Shown: positions 50,136 through 64,000 of the stretch, piece after piece
Layout: each line of letters begins with the position of its first letter
Position numbering within the stretch: the stretch's first letter is position 1
Notes under the pieces: model-generated
What the model was told of the DNA's origin: nothing
The model's input: the letters and a program-made list of their open reading frames with translations, nothing else
Database searches by the model: none
Made by a program: the position numbers and the translations under genes
Assembly (NCBI GenBank): GCA_013397865.1
Contig: VZTI01001783.1
Span: forward strand, 170,554 to 234,553
Source: Struthidea cinerea
Lineage: Eukaryota; Chordata; Aves; Passeriformes; Corcoracidae
Direction of reading: 5' to 3'
DNA: 64,000 nucleotides

Positions 50136-53100
50136 ACAGAAAATGAGACGTGTCATCCAGGTGAGTTCAGGAACTCATTTCACTCCACTGATTCAAGGTA
50201 GGAACACTTCTGCTGACACTTGGGGCACTGCTTGATGACTGAATCTAGTGTTCCATCTGTAGTTCTAACAGCTGCTCCAGAACCATGTTTTTGTTTGTAC
50301 AGACAAAGAAACACATCTGCAAATTTTAGTAAAGTAATCTGAAGTTAGAAAATTTCAGAAATTCTAAAAATCCTCTCCAACCTTGGCCTTATTGCAGACT
50401 TTTTCATGTGAAAGAACCATCTGCTGTACCACACGGTAAAGTAAAAAAACCCAACAATAAACACAGGTGGTAGAGGCAGGGAAAAATGCTCTCAGAGAAA
50501 TTGGTGCATTTCTCACTTATTAGGACATTTCCTTGATTTTAGGGATAATTTATTCTGTTTCAGCCACATGGTTTCTGCACATTTCATTTGAAACATCCGT
50601 AATTCTTTTTGGCAGAGTTCCGAGGCAATACAGTGCAGTCTCATCTGGGAAGAATATCCTAGGAAAGCGTAAATATCACAAAGCTGTAAAGAAAATAAAA
50701 ATAATCATTTAGCCTTGAAGGGCTTGAAAAAAACTGGACTAGATCAGAGATAAGTGAAATCACCTCACTGGGTGACCTGGGCGAGCAGGAGGAGGAGGCT
50801 GGTGTCAGCCCATCCTGTGGGCCTGGGAGAGGCGTCCTTTCTCAAGCCTCTGGAACTCATCAAACCCCATTTCTGCTGGACTCGCCTTTCATAGATGACT
50901 GATTTTTAACTCAATTATAATAAGAGGGAGACATGAACTCTCTCCTCAGTAGAATCCACCCAGGAGACAGAAACTGTGACTGAGGAGCCAATTATTTGGA
51001 GATTACGAAGGCAAAGCCCTGAAATATGTTTTGGTCCTGCCAATTGCTACAGGATCATTCACTTCCCCAGGAGAGAACTCCCGCACAAACAAAGCACACA
51101 AGCTGCTCCGTCAGACCAAATCTGGGGGTTCAGCAAGGGCTGAGCACCGAACAAACACCACAAGTGCACTGTCCACATCCCGCACAGTGCAGGGTGGCCT
51201 CTCAAATCCCTTCAAGCTGACAGGTCTGTGCTGTGCAAAGATGTGCAGAGACACTTGCTGAAGTCCCAAAGAAGCCTGGCCACATCAGCGTAGCACCGTG
51301 GCTGGCCTAATTAAAGAACTGGAGCTAATTAGACCAGGCACAGCACCATATTGATTAGATGGTAAAGACAAAGTCCGGACATCTAGATGTGCTACGGGGA
51401 AAGCAGAGTATTGGGCTTGCATGTTACCCAGGCAAACCAGAGCCTCTATTCCCTGTCTCTGTCAGTGTGGCCCAGCTCCTGAGCACTGCCTTCACACAGA
51501 CTTCAGTGCTGCATTGCAGTTTTTTTAAAATTTAATATTATCCAGAACTCAACAGCCATCTCTCTGTTTTGTGGGCACAGTTCCTGAAATAAGATTAACT
51601 TTTTCTCCAGGGGTCACTTTCCAGCCAGCAAACCAAAAGCTGTGCAGGAGAATGAAAACAAGGCAAAGAGAGAACAAAAATCAGGCTGTGTTGCAGACCT
51701 TCAATTTATGATATAAAAACATTTCAGGGGTTTTGGGGGGAAATATTTAAACCCACAGATTAGGATTTTTGTATTCAAGTCCTCCATATTCATCTAACTG
51801 CAAGGAACTGATGATTTCCCAGCCGGAGGCTGTTCTTGAGCATACAGACTGCATGAATCCACCTCCCAATGGATCCTACCCCACAGCCTTCTCTGTCCAG
51901 AGCCATCCCACAGCACAGTGCCCTGACAGAGCCCTGCTCTGCAGACTTGGCTCTGGAGATGACAGCCCAGCTATAGTAACCACAGGGGATCCATGCTCCC
52001 AGCAGTTCTTTGTGTGGCCTCCATTTGCCACTTCCACTCTCATCACCTAGGACATTTCAAAAGGATAGACATATTTTTTTTTCCTATAATATTCTAGAGG
52101 GGCTGTGAGAATGTTAATATTTATGGGTCTGAGTAGCTGGGAAGTCAGACTTCTTCATATTGTGGTGTAACCATTTTGAAGATCCTGTTTCAAGCAAAAG
52201 TGAATCCCAAGGTTCAAGCAGGGCTGAGAAAAAAGGGAATATTTTATCATCTGTGATCTCTCTGATCAAAGCAATGCCAAAAGCATTTCTCCGTCTGCAG
52301 AGAAAAAACTGAGGAATGTGGAGTAGGCAGAAAAACTAATACTACATGTGCCTGTAGTTTTGAATCCCCTTCCCACCAAAAAAGGACAGCACAACCTTTC
52401 AGTCTGCAAGTATGTGCAGGCATCTACATTTATCATGCTGTGAAAGTCTCTATTTCATTCCATTTCAGTCTGTAAAGAAATGCAAATGGACTGATTAAGC
52501 CAAATTATTATATTCTCCTCTCTCTCTGTGGAAAAGATGTCAGAGCTGTTTTACTGGAATGCAGACGAGAGGGGGCACTCATAGATTTCCTACATCAGGG
52601 CTTTGCTTTATGCTATGTTGGTAGGAAATACATCTGAGAAAAGGTTCCAGGAAAAATACCAAATGAACATAACATCATAAAGAAGCAGAAAAATTTGTCA
52701 AAAAGGGAAAGAAGAAAAATGGGAGCGGGTGGGTAACGTAGGAGGACACCCTGGTGCACCTCACCAGGAGCCCTGACCCTGTAAATCTTCTTGGGTGGGA
52801 CGATGGAATGCTCCAGGAACAGAGCTGGAAGCGAAGATCCTATGGCAGTGAGGAAAAGGCTGGGTCCAAAGTGTAGTCCAAGCAGTGAGCTAAAGCTGGC
52901 CTCAGGCCCCTTACAAGAATTTACACTTTCGCAGTAATGAAAAAGTGCAGGATAGGGACTGAGAGAAGCTGAAAGAGATGCAGCTTGTAGGGCAGTCCTC
53001 ATTTTACTAATTAAACATTTTGGATTGCCTACACAGGGTCACTTGGGAAAGCTAAATAAATCAATCAGCTAAAGGTGTGAAGTCGATTTATGTAAGTTAT

Positions 53101-56100
53101 AGCATATTCAAGCTGCATGTGAATGGTTTCATTCAGGGTAAATGGCCTTAGATTACTACATCTTAATTTTCTAGATTAGCAGAAACAAAATATGTTTTGA
53201 TAGCAAAGTAAAACAAGATGGAGGGAGAATAAACATCCAGTTAGTAACTTAGTTCTGCATCTATGGTCCCTCTTTGTTTTTAGCAGCAGAAAATCCAAAG
53301 CTACCTAGATAGACAAATAAAATTTACCATGCATTATAAATATCGTCTAACAACCTTGGCTGCCAAAGGCTGTAAGGAGCAGAAAGTGTGTTTCCACAGC
53401 AAGGACAAGCCTCACAGTGTTTGCTGTGCCCCCGCCAGTCCCTTTTGCTGCCCGTATCACTCCATCAGCTCCTGACTGGAGCTGAACCATATCCCTGCTG
53501 CAAACAGTGGAATCAAGTAACTATGAATTAACTTCGAACCAACAGAGTTTAACTAAATTACCAGAGAGTGGTATTATCACAAACATAACTAATTCTTTTA
53601 TTAAAGACTACATTCACTTGCTCAGTTAAGTGAAATGTCAGTCAGTCAAAAGCTGTGCCTTGCTCAGTGAACTTCCCTTCTCCGCCCTTCACTCACCATT
53701 AGGCTTTCTTCAACCTTTTCATTTTGAACCAGTAAAATGAGCCATGCTTGTGTCTCTTTTACATCTTGTAGGCTTCTCCCATTAGCCTGATCATTGCACC
53801 AGGCTCTTCAAGACTTTTACTCTGCTGTACAAATGAAGAACTTTTAATGCTACAACTAAATAAGTGAAACCAAAATAAGGTAACTGGCTGGGGTAGGTAT
53901 GTGCTTGTGGACACCAGTTTCTGAAGCGTACCGGAGTACCTGCTTTACAAGGAAGCCTGAATTGTAAGTGACTTCCAAAACTCATCCATTCCCTGCTACA
54001 GCTTTGTAGACTGCCCTTTAAAACCAAAACTGGGATTTTCTAAGCGAGTTCCACTGGTCACTTCAGACACCTGCATCAAATCACTACCTGAGGGTGAAAT
54101 TGGGTTAGATAAGGAAATATTGTACAGCATAGACGTGATAGCATTATAGCTCTGAATTTTTTAAACTATTGGCCATATGTGAATGAATTTTTCATCGTAC
54201 TCCTTTAATGTTGAAACGAAAGTCCTACTGCAGATTTTTCCCTAGAACCTCCTAGCTACAAATGTGTTAACCTCCTCAAGGGTCACATTTTCCCTTTTGA
54301 AAGGGGAAAAATATCAGGCTTGATTTAGTAAATTTCTGACCTATTCTAACAGGATGGGTTCGGAAATATATTCTTAAATTGAGTATTACACATTTCTGTG
54401 ACTATTAGGGGAAACTCCACAGGAGTGTGAAAGTGGGAGAGCAATCCAATGAGAAAATGAAAGCATTGTAATAACACTGAGACACTTAAGGCATTCATTT
54501 TAAAAAAGAGGTAGACTCCTGTTTGGGGACAAAATTCAGGCTGAAATTATATTACTGAGAGTTAGAAACCCCAAATGTGGTGCAAAAGGATAAAGAACCT
54601 CAAGTCCCATGATCCTATTCCTATTCTAGAGACAATGTGTATTCTCCATATAACACATTCACTGTGTGAGACTGACTATTTATGCAGATACCCTGCATAA
54701 AACTAAGATGTTACTAAACACATGAATCACTTAGGAAACTATAAACAGTATTTAAAACAAATACAGAGTCTTGTTATGGTGGTGCATAACCTTTGCAGTA
54801 ATCTAAGAAGAAAACTGTTCTATCCTTAATTCACCCTTTTCCTCCAATAAACTGGTAGAAGTGTTATGCAATATACAGCATTTTTACAGTAGAAGACAAC
54901 TGGGTGGAGGCGTACAGGCTCTATCACATCACCTAATTAATAATTAGTCTATTTCTCCAGCCATTTTATCTAACAGCTGAGTACTAATTTAATTTTTATT
55001 TCTGTAAACTCCCATTGCCTTGAAACCACAGTAAATATTAGCAGAAATATAATTTATTACAAAAAACCCAACATTTGAAATGCATTTGTGAATGAAATTT
55101 TTCAGGCATTCTAACAGTGAACTTGCTCCAGGATTCAGGGAAAATTCACTCAATCCAGGAACCTACTACCTTAAAAACTATCTTCTTAAGGTTTGGGCAG
55201 AATGCTTCAGAAGACTTTATGGGAGAACAAGGTCATGACCAAACCAGAAGTCTTAAAACTTCATAGTGAAATGACTTTCCTTATCCCTATAATTACCTTC
55301 AGGAAATCAACAAAATAGATTTTTTTTTTCTTTTTTCTTTTTTTATTTAAGGACAGTTAGTTGCCATTTAAAACAAAGACGTTTTAGAAATGCTTGTAAC
55401 CTACAGACAGGCACCTTTTAGGATTTATGTCCCTGCTTCCAGGCAACTAGCTTTCCAAGATCTTGTCTTCAGCACTTGCTAAGGTTTTTCTTTGACATTT
55501 TCAATCAGCCACAGCCCTGCTGGTCTTCAAGGCACCATCCTCTGCTCTTCCAAGCCTGTAACACTGGAGTTATGTTCTTGTTGTCCCAAACCCTCCAGTT
55601 TGCCCAGAGTCTAGCAGTGCATGCTTGAAAAGCTACCAGAAGTGCAGATGCAGCACAGCATTCCCCAGCCTTCCCTGGGAGCCAGTGATGCAATGCAGCC
55701 GTGCTCTCATGCCCTCATGGCTCCCTGCCTCTGGCAACCTCTCTCACTGTGCCGTGTGCATCTCCTTTTGCTTCAAGAATAACAAAAGGAGGTTTTCAGA
55801 ACACTGTGGCCTTTCCCATGTTCAAGTCCTGGGAGATGGTAGCCCTGAGACCACAACTCCTCAGGCTTGGTTTCAACTTCAGCAACAAACAGAACCACAG
55901 AAATTTTCAAGAACAGAGAGATCAAAACTGTTGATCAGCAGGGAAGTAACACACAAATCCTCTACAGGATAGCTAAATGACTATTTGGTGAAGGAGAAAC
56001 CCTTTTCCTGAAGAATTTCTTCATGTTAAATCCCTGGAAACTCAAAGTCAACCAGCTGGAGAAGAACCACAGAAGGTCCTGCAAGGTACTGTGACTGATC

Positions 56101-59100
56101 TGCATTTTAGCTTTACTCAGCCTCCAGCATCAGGTATGTAACAGTCCTCTCAGAGCTGAAGTTTAGTCTACCATGGTTTTGCCCTATCCTACAAATTAGA
56201 CGCATTTTAAGAAGCTAAAAGATGGGGAAGAAGAAAGAAACAATTAAGCCCCTGAGAATAATACAAATGTCTCCACTAGCAATACATTTATGAATATATT
56301 TGCACAAAAACAACAAAAGGAAATTTGTAATACTGCACACAATGTTTTAAATGCTATTGTGACAGCAGGCCAAAATGTTCAATCTCCTTAAGCAGCAGTT
56401 GAAACAGGCTTTAAATTAATCAGCATTCTTAGAAATTCTAATAAGAAGGGACTGATGAAAAACAGCTGCACCCAATCCCTATAAAAACCTTCAAAAAGAA
56501 GGGAATTAAGTGATAATGCTGGTGGAAGGGCATATCATCACAGGATGGTCTCCTGCTGCTACAAAATGCCAGTGCAAGACCAAGTATTTTTCCAAGGAGA
56601 GATAATTACGATGAGCCTCAGCCCTGTTCTCGGGGGCTTGATTTCCACTCTGTGGTGTGGTGATAGAGGTCTCATTTGGTAGTCTTTAAATTACTGAACA
56701 CTGAGAGGAAGAGCATCCAGTTCTAATGCTTATTAAAAGTGGTATTCAAAACATCTCTGTCCCCACTATAGCGATTTGCGTGAGAAGGATGTGTTTCCAA
56801 AGTATGGCTTTGTAAAGGAGGGGAATAGAAATGAAAAATAAAATATATGCTTGCCATTAAGTGTTGAAGCTCCTCTGAACTGTAGACTCAATAAAGTTAA
56901 ATTGCAGCCCAGTATTGGTGAAGGAGAAAGTATCCCACAGAGAGGCAGGATGTTAAGTCTGGTCTCAGGAAACCAGTTGTCTGCACAAAGAATCCCTTGT
57001 GGAATACCAAGAGATGATGCTAACAGGTTCTAGTAGTATTTCAGCAAAAAAAAAAAACGTAATAGTTTGGCAAGATTAAAATCAGTAGTTTATGGAAAGG
57101 CAGAATGCTTAATTTTTGTGTGATTCTCAAAAAAATGTCAATTTTTGGGGGTTTTTTTCTGTTTTTTTTACAGAGAAGTGGTCAGATCTCAGTAACTCCC
57201 CTTGCTCTGGGTGATGGCACTTCTGAGTGTCCCCCGGGACAGACAGACACATGCAGCTCACAGTGGAGCTGCAGTATACGCACACATGGCTCCTGGTCTC
57301 CAAGAGTTTATAACAACCTTCCCCAAAACTCTGAAGATTTATGCAACACTGCAGCCTGCAGCTGCCAAATCTCCCTTACTGAACTGGCACTCATAATGTC
57401 CACTCTAGAGATTTGATCACCTGGAAACTGGAGTCTGTGTTTTGTTCAAAAGGACTTTTGAAGACTGTATGAAAATGTTTGCACATGGGACTTTTCATCT
57501 CGGTTTTTTTCCCTGGAACAAATTGCTTAACTTTTGTTGTCTTCGGTTTCTGTGGTTATGAGATTGTCTTAATGCTCATAGTTACCCTGGAGATTCTGCG
57601 GATGAAGATTTCAGGGCTCCCATGTGGAAATGCGCTATTGCATCAGAGCTGCTGCTTCTCCTCTAAGCCAAGTCATCCCCACAGGAGATTTCTCCGGGTA
57701 GGAGACATTACATAAAGACATGCATCTAACATTCCTACAGAAGCTCAGTTATTTCTCTCTGATCTAATTATATGGCAAAGGTAAATCTCGCTATCAGTTA
57801 TCTGCACAACAAAAGGAGGTTAAAGCAGTAAGATTTTTCTTGCCTTGACAGTGTGGAGAGGTAAATAGAGGTACAGGAGCTACAGAGGGGCCATCAAACT
57901 CACCTCATGGGGAGGCTGCCATAAGTACCTCAGTGTAAGGCCTCAGCTTTCTCCATTCACTGCTTTCTGCAATCCTCAAGTCTGTCATTTCCCAAGGTAG
58001 CTAAATGCCGTACCCTGAAAAAAAAGGCTTGATAATGCAAATGTAGTTAGCAATGGCAAGTCATTCTGAGGACACTGTAAGAGTCATAAATATGTTTGTT
58101 TTAATTGAGGGGGGGTAGGGTTTGTAGTGTGATAGAGCAATGAAAACAGACCCAATAAACAACTCCTCTCATCTCCTGCTCTGACAGCCTCTTTCTCGAA
58201 GCACCAATATTACCCACTTAGAAAATGGATTTATGCCAAGTTTAAAGTACTACTTCTTCTTTCAGCACACCAGATGGTACTAAAAATTCAAAATATTTCC
58301 TACAACAGCTGTATCTTTGACAACAAAATTAATACAAGCTGAAATACCACTGTTGTGTGTAGGCCGTAATGACCACACTCCTCAGTTTTATGTTTAATGT
58401 AACAAGGAGTTTAATAGTTAAAAAATATATCTGATCAACTCAGTATTGCATCAATCATGTGACTCTGTCTGGGTTTTCAAAACCCATTGCAAAATTTAGT
58501 GCCTTTGTAGTTTAACAGCTGGTCTGATAAGAATGTAAAATGCACCTCTCCCTAGAGCTATAATAAATGTGTTAACACTTTCTTACAACCAACGCCTTCC
58601 TACAACTCATCATTTTCTTGCCCCAAGATCCCTCTTTATATATTTGATGACATAAATCTTTTAAGCTGGTTTTGACCAGAAGCTAACTTCCCTTACTGTC
58701 TGTATTGGGACTTTTGAGGAATACAATGAGACGTGGTTTTTTCCTTTGGTGTTTAAAGAGGAGGAGGGACGAGGGGGAATACTTTCAGTTCAGACAAAAA
58801 TAACAAATGAAAATGATGGTGCTTGAAATTTCCATCTCCTTAACACAAATGTGTACAGTAAGGTTTTTTAATGATCTATTTGTTTGATCATTAACTAGAT
58901 CATTAGATATAAGACATGCAGCTCTCAAAGTTTTAGTATTTTAGACAGTGTGGTGGCTTTGGCATGTCCTGAACAGTGAGCAATTAGAGCAGGAAACATG
59001 AAAATAAAACTAAAGCCAAATAGTTTGCCCATCAAAAGAGCATACTATCCAAACACTGTAATGAACACAATTCTGCTCTCTGCATATGTTTCTACATGTA

Positions 59101-62100
59101 TGTGAACTTTCTTGATGCTAGCATGTGAACATCTGCTAAAAAATTCAATTACTTAGGAGTGCTGTGAAGCAAGAAATAACTGTTAGCTCTTGTTGTAGAG
59201 AGGGAGGATGGTGTGGTGGTTATTGATGCTGGACAAAGCCTAGTCTTGTTTTGTGAGGAACTGAGCCACCTCAACAGAGAATTTTACATCCCGAGGTTGT
59301 CTAAAGCCTAAGGCACGTGGAGGATCTGCCATGGGAACAGACAGTAAAACCTCAGGACCTGAGCTCCAGTCATCCTTTCCCCAGTCAGACATTGTCTGTG
59401 GTAGGTGACCACTGCCTTCCCCACCTCTGTGTGGCTGTCTTTGCTCCCTGACAGTTGCCGATCTCTGCTTTCCCAGTGGCTCCTTCCCTGCTCAAATCAC
59501 TCTTCTCAATTTCCCGTAGCGCAATTCCCACCCTCATCTGTGGGATTCCCTTACCTCTGGGACTATAGTCCTCAGTCAGCACAAGCATGTGCTCACACAG
59601 GCCATCTGGCATTGAAATGATGTTGTCGAAGTGGTACAGTCATGCTGGACATGGAGGTGGTGAACACATGGTTGTTATTTGCAGATACAGTGCTACAGCT
59701 ATTTTTAACCGTCTTCCTTTTTGCACAACTGCAGTGCTGTCATATCAGTTCAGATTACTTGAAAATTAACATTCAAAATGTTGCTCAATACAAGTGCTCC
59801 CATTTAAAAATTTTAAGTAAGTAATTAAGTCTTACATTAAGTGTGGCTGGTTCTAAATGAAATTTTTTGTGTGCCTCTTCAAAACAAATGTACTGTCCAA
59901 ATTGACGAGGCAAATGTGTGTGACCTTATCAGACATGAGCAGATGGTTTTACTCTAGGTAAATCTCTAAATTATTTTATCTAGAAAGCCAAATTATTTAT
60001 CTAGACATGTAAGTTTATCTAGAGGTCTCTAAATACCACAAGGGTGGTGGCTTTCTGCCTCTCCTCAAATAGAATACATCCCCACAGTCAGTTCAATTTC
60101 AAGATGAAAAATGTGTGTGACTTCTATGTCCTGGTGATAAACTGAGCAGGATCAGAACAGACTTCTCTGATCAATACTGAAGATTGAGCTGATCTTGAAG
60201 GCTTAGAGTCATCCATGTTTTCCCACCCCTGCAGAGCCACACAGCTTATTCACTGTCAGTCAGGCAAGAGCTGGCCCACTGTGAAGGTATGGACCTCTTT
60301 CAATTCAGGTAAAGTAATTTTAAAGCTACATTTCGGAAAGAGTTCTCTAAAAGACCCATTGCATCACCTTTAATTTTTAGAGAAGAAAAGAAACAGATGA
60401 TCTCTAAGCAGGATTTTCTGAGCTCTGTTTTGTTATTTTGCATTTGGCCAAAATTTACTTAGAGTTATTTATTTCCATTTCCATTTGCAAGAGCCCAACC
60501 CTCTCACACAAATCCCTGTTAATGACACACATCTGTAGAGCACTAAAGGAAGCTAAAGGGATGCCCACACTCTTGGCTAAGCCCCAGCTTAGCGGCAGAT
60601 TTGAAGCCAAACAAACTCCTCAGCCTCTGAACTCCAAGTCTGCCAACTGCTTTCATGGTGCCTGGTAAGCAAGCAGGAGCCAAGCATCAGCAAAATGCCA
60701 GCCTGTACAGAACTTCCCGTGTGCAGTGTGGACAGCAAGGTGTGCTAAAGCTCGGCCAATGGTAGCCATGGGGCAGAAATTTCTTCTGTACACTCTTTTC
60801 AGTTGTATCTATTTCAGCCCAGAGCAAAGCCAAAAGGGTCAGTATGGAAAGTGCCAGTGCTTCATGCTAATACATTTGGTTTTTCACAAGAGGATAACTG
60901 AAAGAGTTTGAAAGAACTACTTTAAAATAATTTTTTGCCATCCTTCTTGGGAAGACTTCATTCCCAGTTGTATACTCACTTGGACAAAACCAGAGTAATT
61001 CAAGTGATGCACTGGTCAAGGCTCTGGACTAACTCTTTGAACAGTCTCAGAAGCCAATGCTTTCATTAAAATGACTTCCTTCTTCAGCACCAGCTCTGCT
61101 GCCCAAAACAGAATGCTGTGCATTTGAGCGATTCCTAGAAGACCATCTGCGCTTCCCAAAGTCTGTCCCTGTAAGTCCCTTTCCCAGCCACAGCACATGC
61201 ATAATCACCATGGCTAACCAATTATTCCGGAAGCGTGTGTGACTCCCAGATTGTCAGATTTTCGTGGTTTGAAATGTTGACATACAGCTCCATGCTGAAC
61301 ACTTTCAGCTCTAGGATAAAGCACATAAAGGAGAACAGGGTGAGTTTAATACACCTGTTCTCCATCCATCTACAAAGAACGCCATCTTTAGACTTGAGAA
61401 ATTCACTGTAGACTCCCAGAGGTAAAAGGCAGTGAATGAAGTCACGCCATAATATTTTATTTTACTGCTAAGATACCATAAGGTTGAAGGAAAGCTGACA
61501 CCAAGAAAGGTTACATAGGCATCCCAGGAAAGAACTCAGGAAGCAGAGAACGCCGCCCATACACTTTTAGTGCATTTCTAGCTAAGCTCCACACATTTGA
61601 TATCTTGCCCTTCATCAAAGACATTTATGATGCTAGATAGCAGAATGGTATTGCAAAGAGGCTGTGCTGCAAGAACACTATCCTTGTGGTGTCATGCAAT
61701 GACAGCGCAGGAATAAATGATCTCGCTCCCTCTCTGCAGTAAGTGCTCACAATCTCTCTGAGCAATCTGTTTATGGAAAGAGATCCGAGCTGCAGATCAG
61801 TGCAAACCACATCTGATGAGCAGTATGAGACTGCAAACCCCATCTCCTTCTCCTGTGAGCTGAGGGAGGCCCCAGCTTCAGCCAGTCATTTACTATTCTG
61901 ATTTGTCTCTGTCATTCTGCCGTCCTTGTTCTCTTTAAGGTCCAACCCAGGACTTTACAATTCTCTGATGCTTTTATATTCCTCTAACTCTAATGCTCAT
62001 GTTGTCAAAACCAGAGAGCAATTGTGTGCACTTTAGATGCCTTCATACAATTCAGGAGCCAGAGAGATGTGAACTGCACCGTGTCCATCTCTATTTCTCT

Positions 62101-64000
62101 GGCTTGCTTCTTGCTGTGTCTTGCTAATTTTCATCCTAGTCCTGAATGTATTCTTGCTTTTACTGCTTGTTCTGTCACACTTTGTGCCAATTATCTGCAA
62201 CTTGCTGTCCCCAAAGCCGGGATTCACCCTCAGCAGGGGCAGAGCACAAAATTTATTCTCCTGTATAACCAGAACTATGCCAAAAAAAGCTCTCTTTGGA
62301 GAGCAACATGCAAGCTGGAACGGATGTGAGGTATGTGCATGGCCAGTTAAGATCTACTCAGGGGTGAAATGTCTTTTCAAAAGTGGTGAAATGTCTTTTC
62401 AAAAGTACTGAAATCAAGTGGTTGCAATGCTGTGGTCATTTGTACAGGATGAAAGACAAGAATATTTTCCTGGCAACTGACTGAAAAAACCTAGCAATAT
62501 CACCAACCACATACCAGTATCCTCCTCAGAAGGGGAATCTGCCTGGGAAAGGTGTTTTTGAGACAGAGCACATCTGTCAGATCAGCAGTTTGCCTTGGAC
62601 AGTGCCACGCTTTTCCCTGTAGCAGGTTAAGTCATCGTAACAGAGGTTCCTGCTCTCCAGTGTATTTGTTCCATATACTTCTATTTCTTTCTTGTGCTAG
62701 TGCACTACAGCCCACTCTTGTTTTAATCATGATTATCTTGACATCTCCTTTTCCATGGCGATGTCTGAAAAAATCCATGAGCCTAGTCCCTCAGTAGTCG
62801 CAGTAGCATCTTTCAAGTCACCTTTAGTTCCCCACAGTGACCTTGATGTGTCCTTACCCTTGCTAAGGTGACTGCACAAGTGATGGATTTTTGCAGGTCA
62901 GTCTGTGTGAGAATTTGGAATGAGCAGTCTATTCTTATCTCTGTCACTTCACTTAGTGGGTCACCTTGGAGGAGTTTGTTCCCTGTTCTATGCTTCACTC
63001 TTCTCACATGTAGGAAGAGATATTTAATATTTCTTGATGAAAAGCAATTAGCTAAGCTGTAACACAATTTCCCCTCCTAATTATCTGTCAGCCTGCTGTC
63101 TGCTGAAAGAATGTGCAAGCTATGTGCTCTCATGCTCGCAGGTGCACTGAGGTACTATTTAATTTTGTTGTTCTTAGCGTCTCTCTTATACTTCTTGGGC
63201 ACAGTCTTTGTGCTCTTACTTTTCATAAAAATGGACCATAATACTCTGTTCATCCTAAGTCCCATCGTAGCACTCTTGACAGGTAAACATTATTTACAAA
63301 AAAAATAGCATTAGAGTTTTAATTTATAGTTTAACTTCTGATTTGGTGTGTAAAGCCATATGAAATTTGAAGCAATTTAAAATAAGTGATGGAACCCAGG
63401 CTCTCTGAAGACTGCACAGGAGAAACAGATCTCAACGCCTGGAATTCTGCACCTTTCTGGAGCATCCTTTGGAATAGCCTCCAAGCATCTGCCGGGACAA
63501 TACACTATACCTCCACATTCTGGTGGTGAGTCCACGTGCAGAGTAACCACACGGAGCCTATTTGTGAAGTTCGGTCTGTCTGGGAGACCCCAATGCCATG
63601 TTTTACGTGCTGTGCAGTCAATCTGCCATGTGTGATGGTGGTCATGTGCCTGGGACTTACAGATGCCTGGCAACTCCATCAGCATTATTTATCTTTGTCT
63701 TTCTCTTTACATGGCCAGACATGTTTAACAGGCCCAAAAGCTCACTTTTTCTCCTGAAAAGTTTTCAGGGTAGAGAGTGAAAGTGGGCATGTCTGGGAAT
63801 ATCCAGAGATGTTGTGTTTGAAAACCGACTAAGGCCAGTCAGTAATCCTCATCTGCCTTTAACCATCCCTTCTCCCCAACCTCCATATGAATATTTCCCT
63901 GAAGCACAGAGAAAATCTCCTCCTGCCCTCTCCCTGGAATCTTCTCCCCTCTAGCTAGTTCCCTGTTCTTTGGCTGATGGTGGGAGAAAAGCCCTCTCCA
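50136..64000. other. Intergenic region, no gene recognised
   Basis: Non-coding sequence to the end of the window. It contains a 22-bp direct repeat (62363-62406), a T-rich run (55320-55345) and scattered short open frames without domains. No exon of a neighbouring gene is recognised on either strand. Confidence 0.6.
62363..62406 (+). repeat. 22-bp perfect direct tandem repeat
   Basis: ggtgaaatgtcttttcaaaa followed by gt is present twice, head to tail. Confidence 0.95.

Noticed and set aside
57105..57416. Possible extra TSR-like exon (Cys/Trp-containing frame after a strong pyrimidine tract)
   Set aside because: There is no CxxS/TC motif and no six-cysteine spacing, and it lies 28 kb after the clear GON stop codon.
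1..64000. CRISPR arrays, phage/defence systems, operons, tRNA or rRNA genes
   Set aside because: Nothing of this kind is visible. The window is an ordinary vertebrate locus with introns, LINE and LTR fragments.

Overview
This window is vertebrate nuclear DNA, most likely from a bird. It has long AT-rich introns, GT-AG splice sites, CR1 LINE 3' ends that finish in the 'tgattct' style tail (about 6.4 kb and 42.1-43.0 kb), and LTR sequence resembling avian endogenous retroviruses. Nothing bacterial is present: no operons, CRISPR array, tRNA or rRNA.

The only gene I can support is on the + strand from 255 to 29509: the 3' portion of a large secreted ADAMTS metalloprotease of the GON-1 subfamily (ADAMTS9/ADAMTS20). 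I assembled 16 exons by hand. Each has plausible splice sites, all phases match, and together they give 2358 nt (785 codons plus a stop) with no frameshift. Exon 1 gives the end of one thrombospondin type 1 repeat (TSR). Exons 2-10 give nine more TSRs. Exons 10 (last base) to 16 give a complete GON domain of about 203 residues ending at a TGA at 29507-29509. The catalytic half of the gene lies upstream of the window. I favour ADAMTS20 over ADAMTS9 because the TSRs and linker diverge from what I remember of ADAMTS9, and because about 34 kb of downstream DNA holds no recognisable gene.

Layout: 1-4.3 kb is a compact exon cluster (E1-E5); 4.3-18.9 kb is one very long intron holding a CR1 end and a solo-LTR-like element; 18.9-25.9 kb holds E6-E14; 25.9-29.5 kb holds the last two exons; about 29.5-31.7 kb is probable 3' UTR with several poly(A) signal candidates; 31.7-64 kb is intergenic, with simple repeats, an inverted CR1 pair, a probable second LTR fragment and one short assembly gap.

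I found no convincing undescribed system. The most interesting observations are inside the protease. TSR E8 has lost exactly the two cysteines expected to pair as C2-C6, together with its O-fucosylation motif. The tryptophan ladder of the following TSR is also gone. A 48-nt phase-symmetric candidate cassette exon lies in the intron just before E8. One exon (E7) is strikingly GC- and CpG-rich in AT-rich surroundings.
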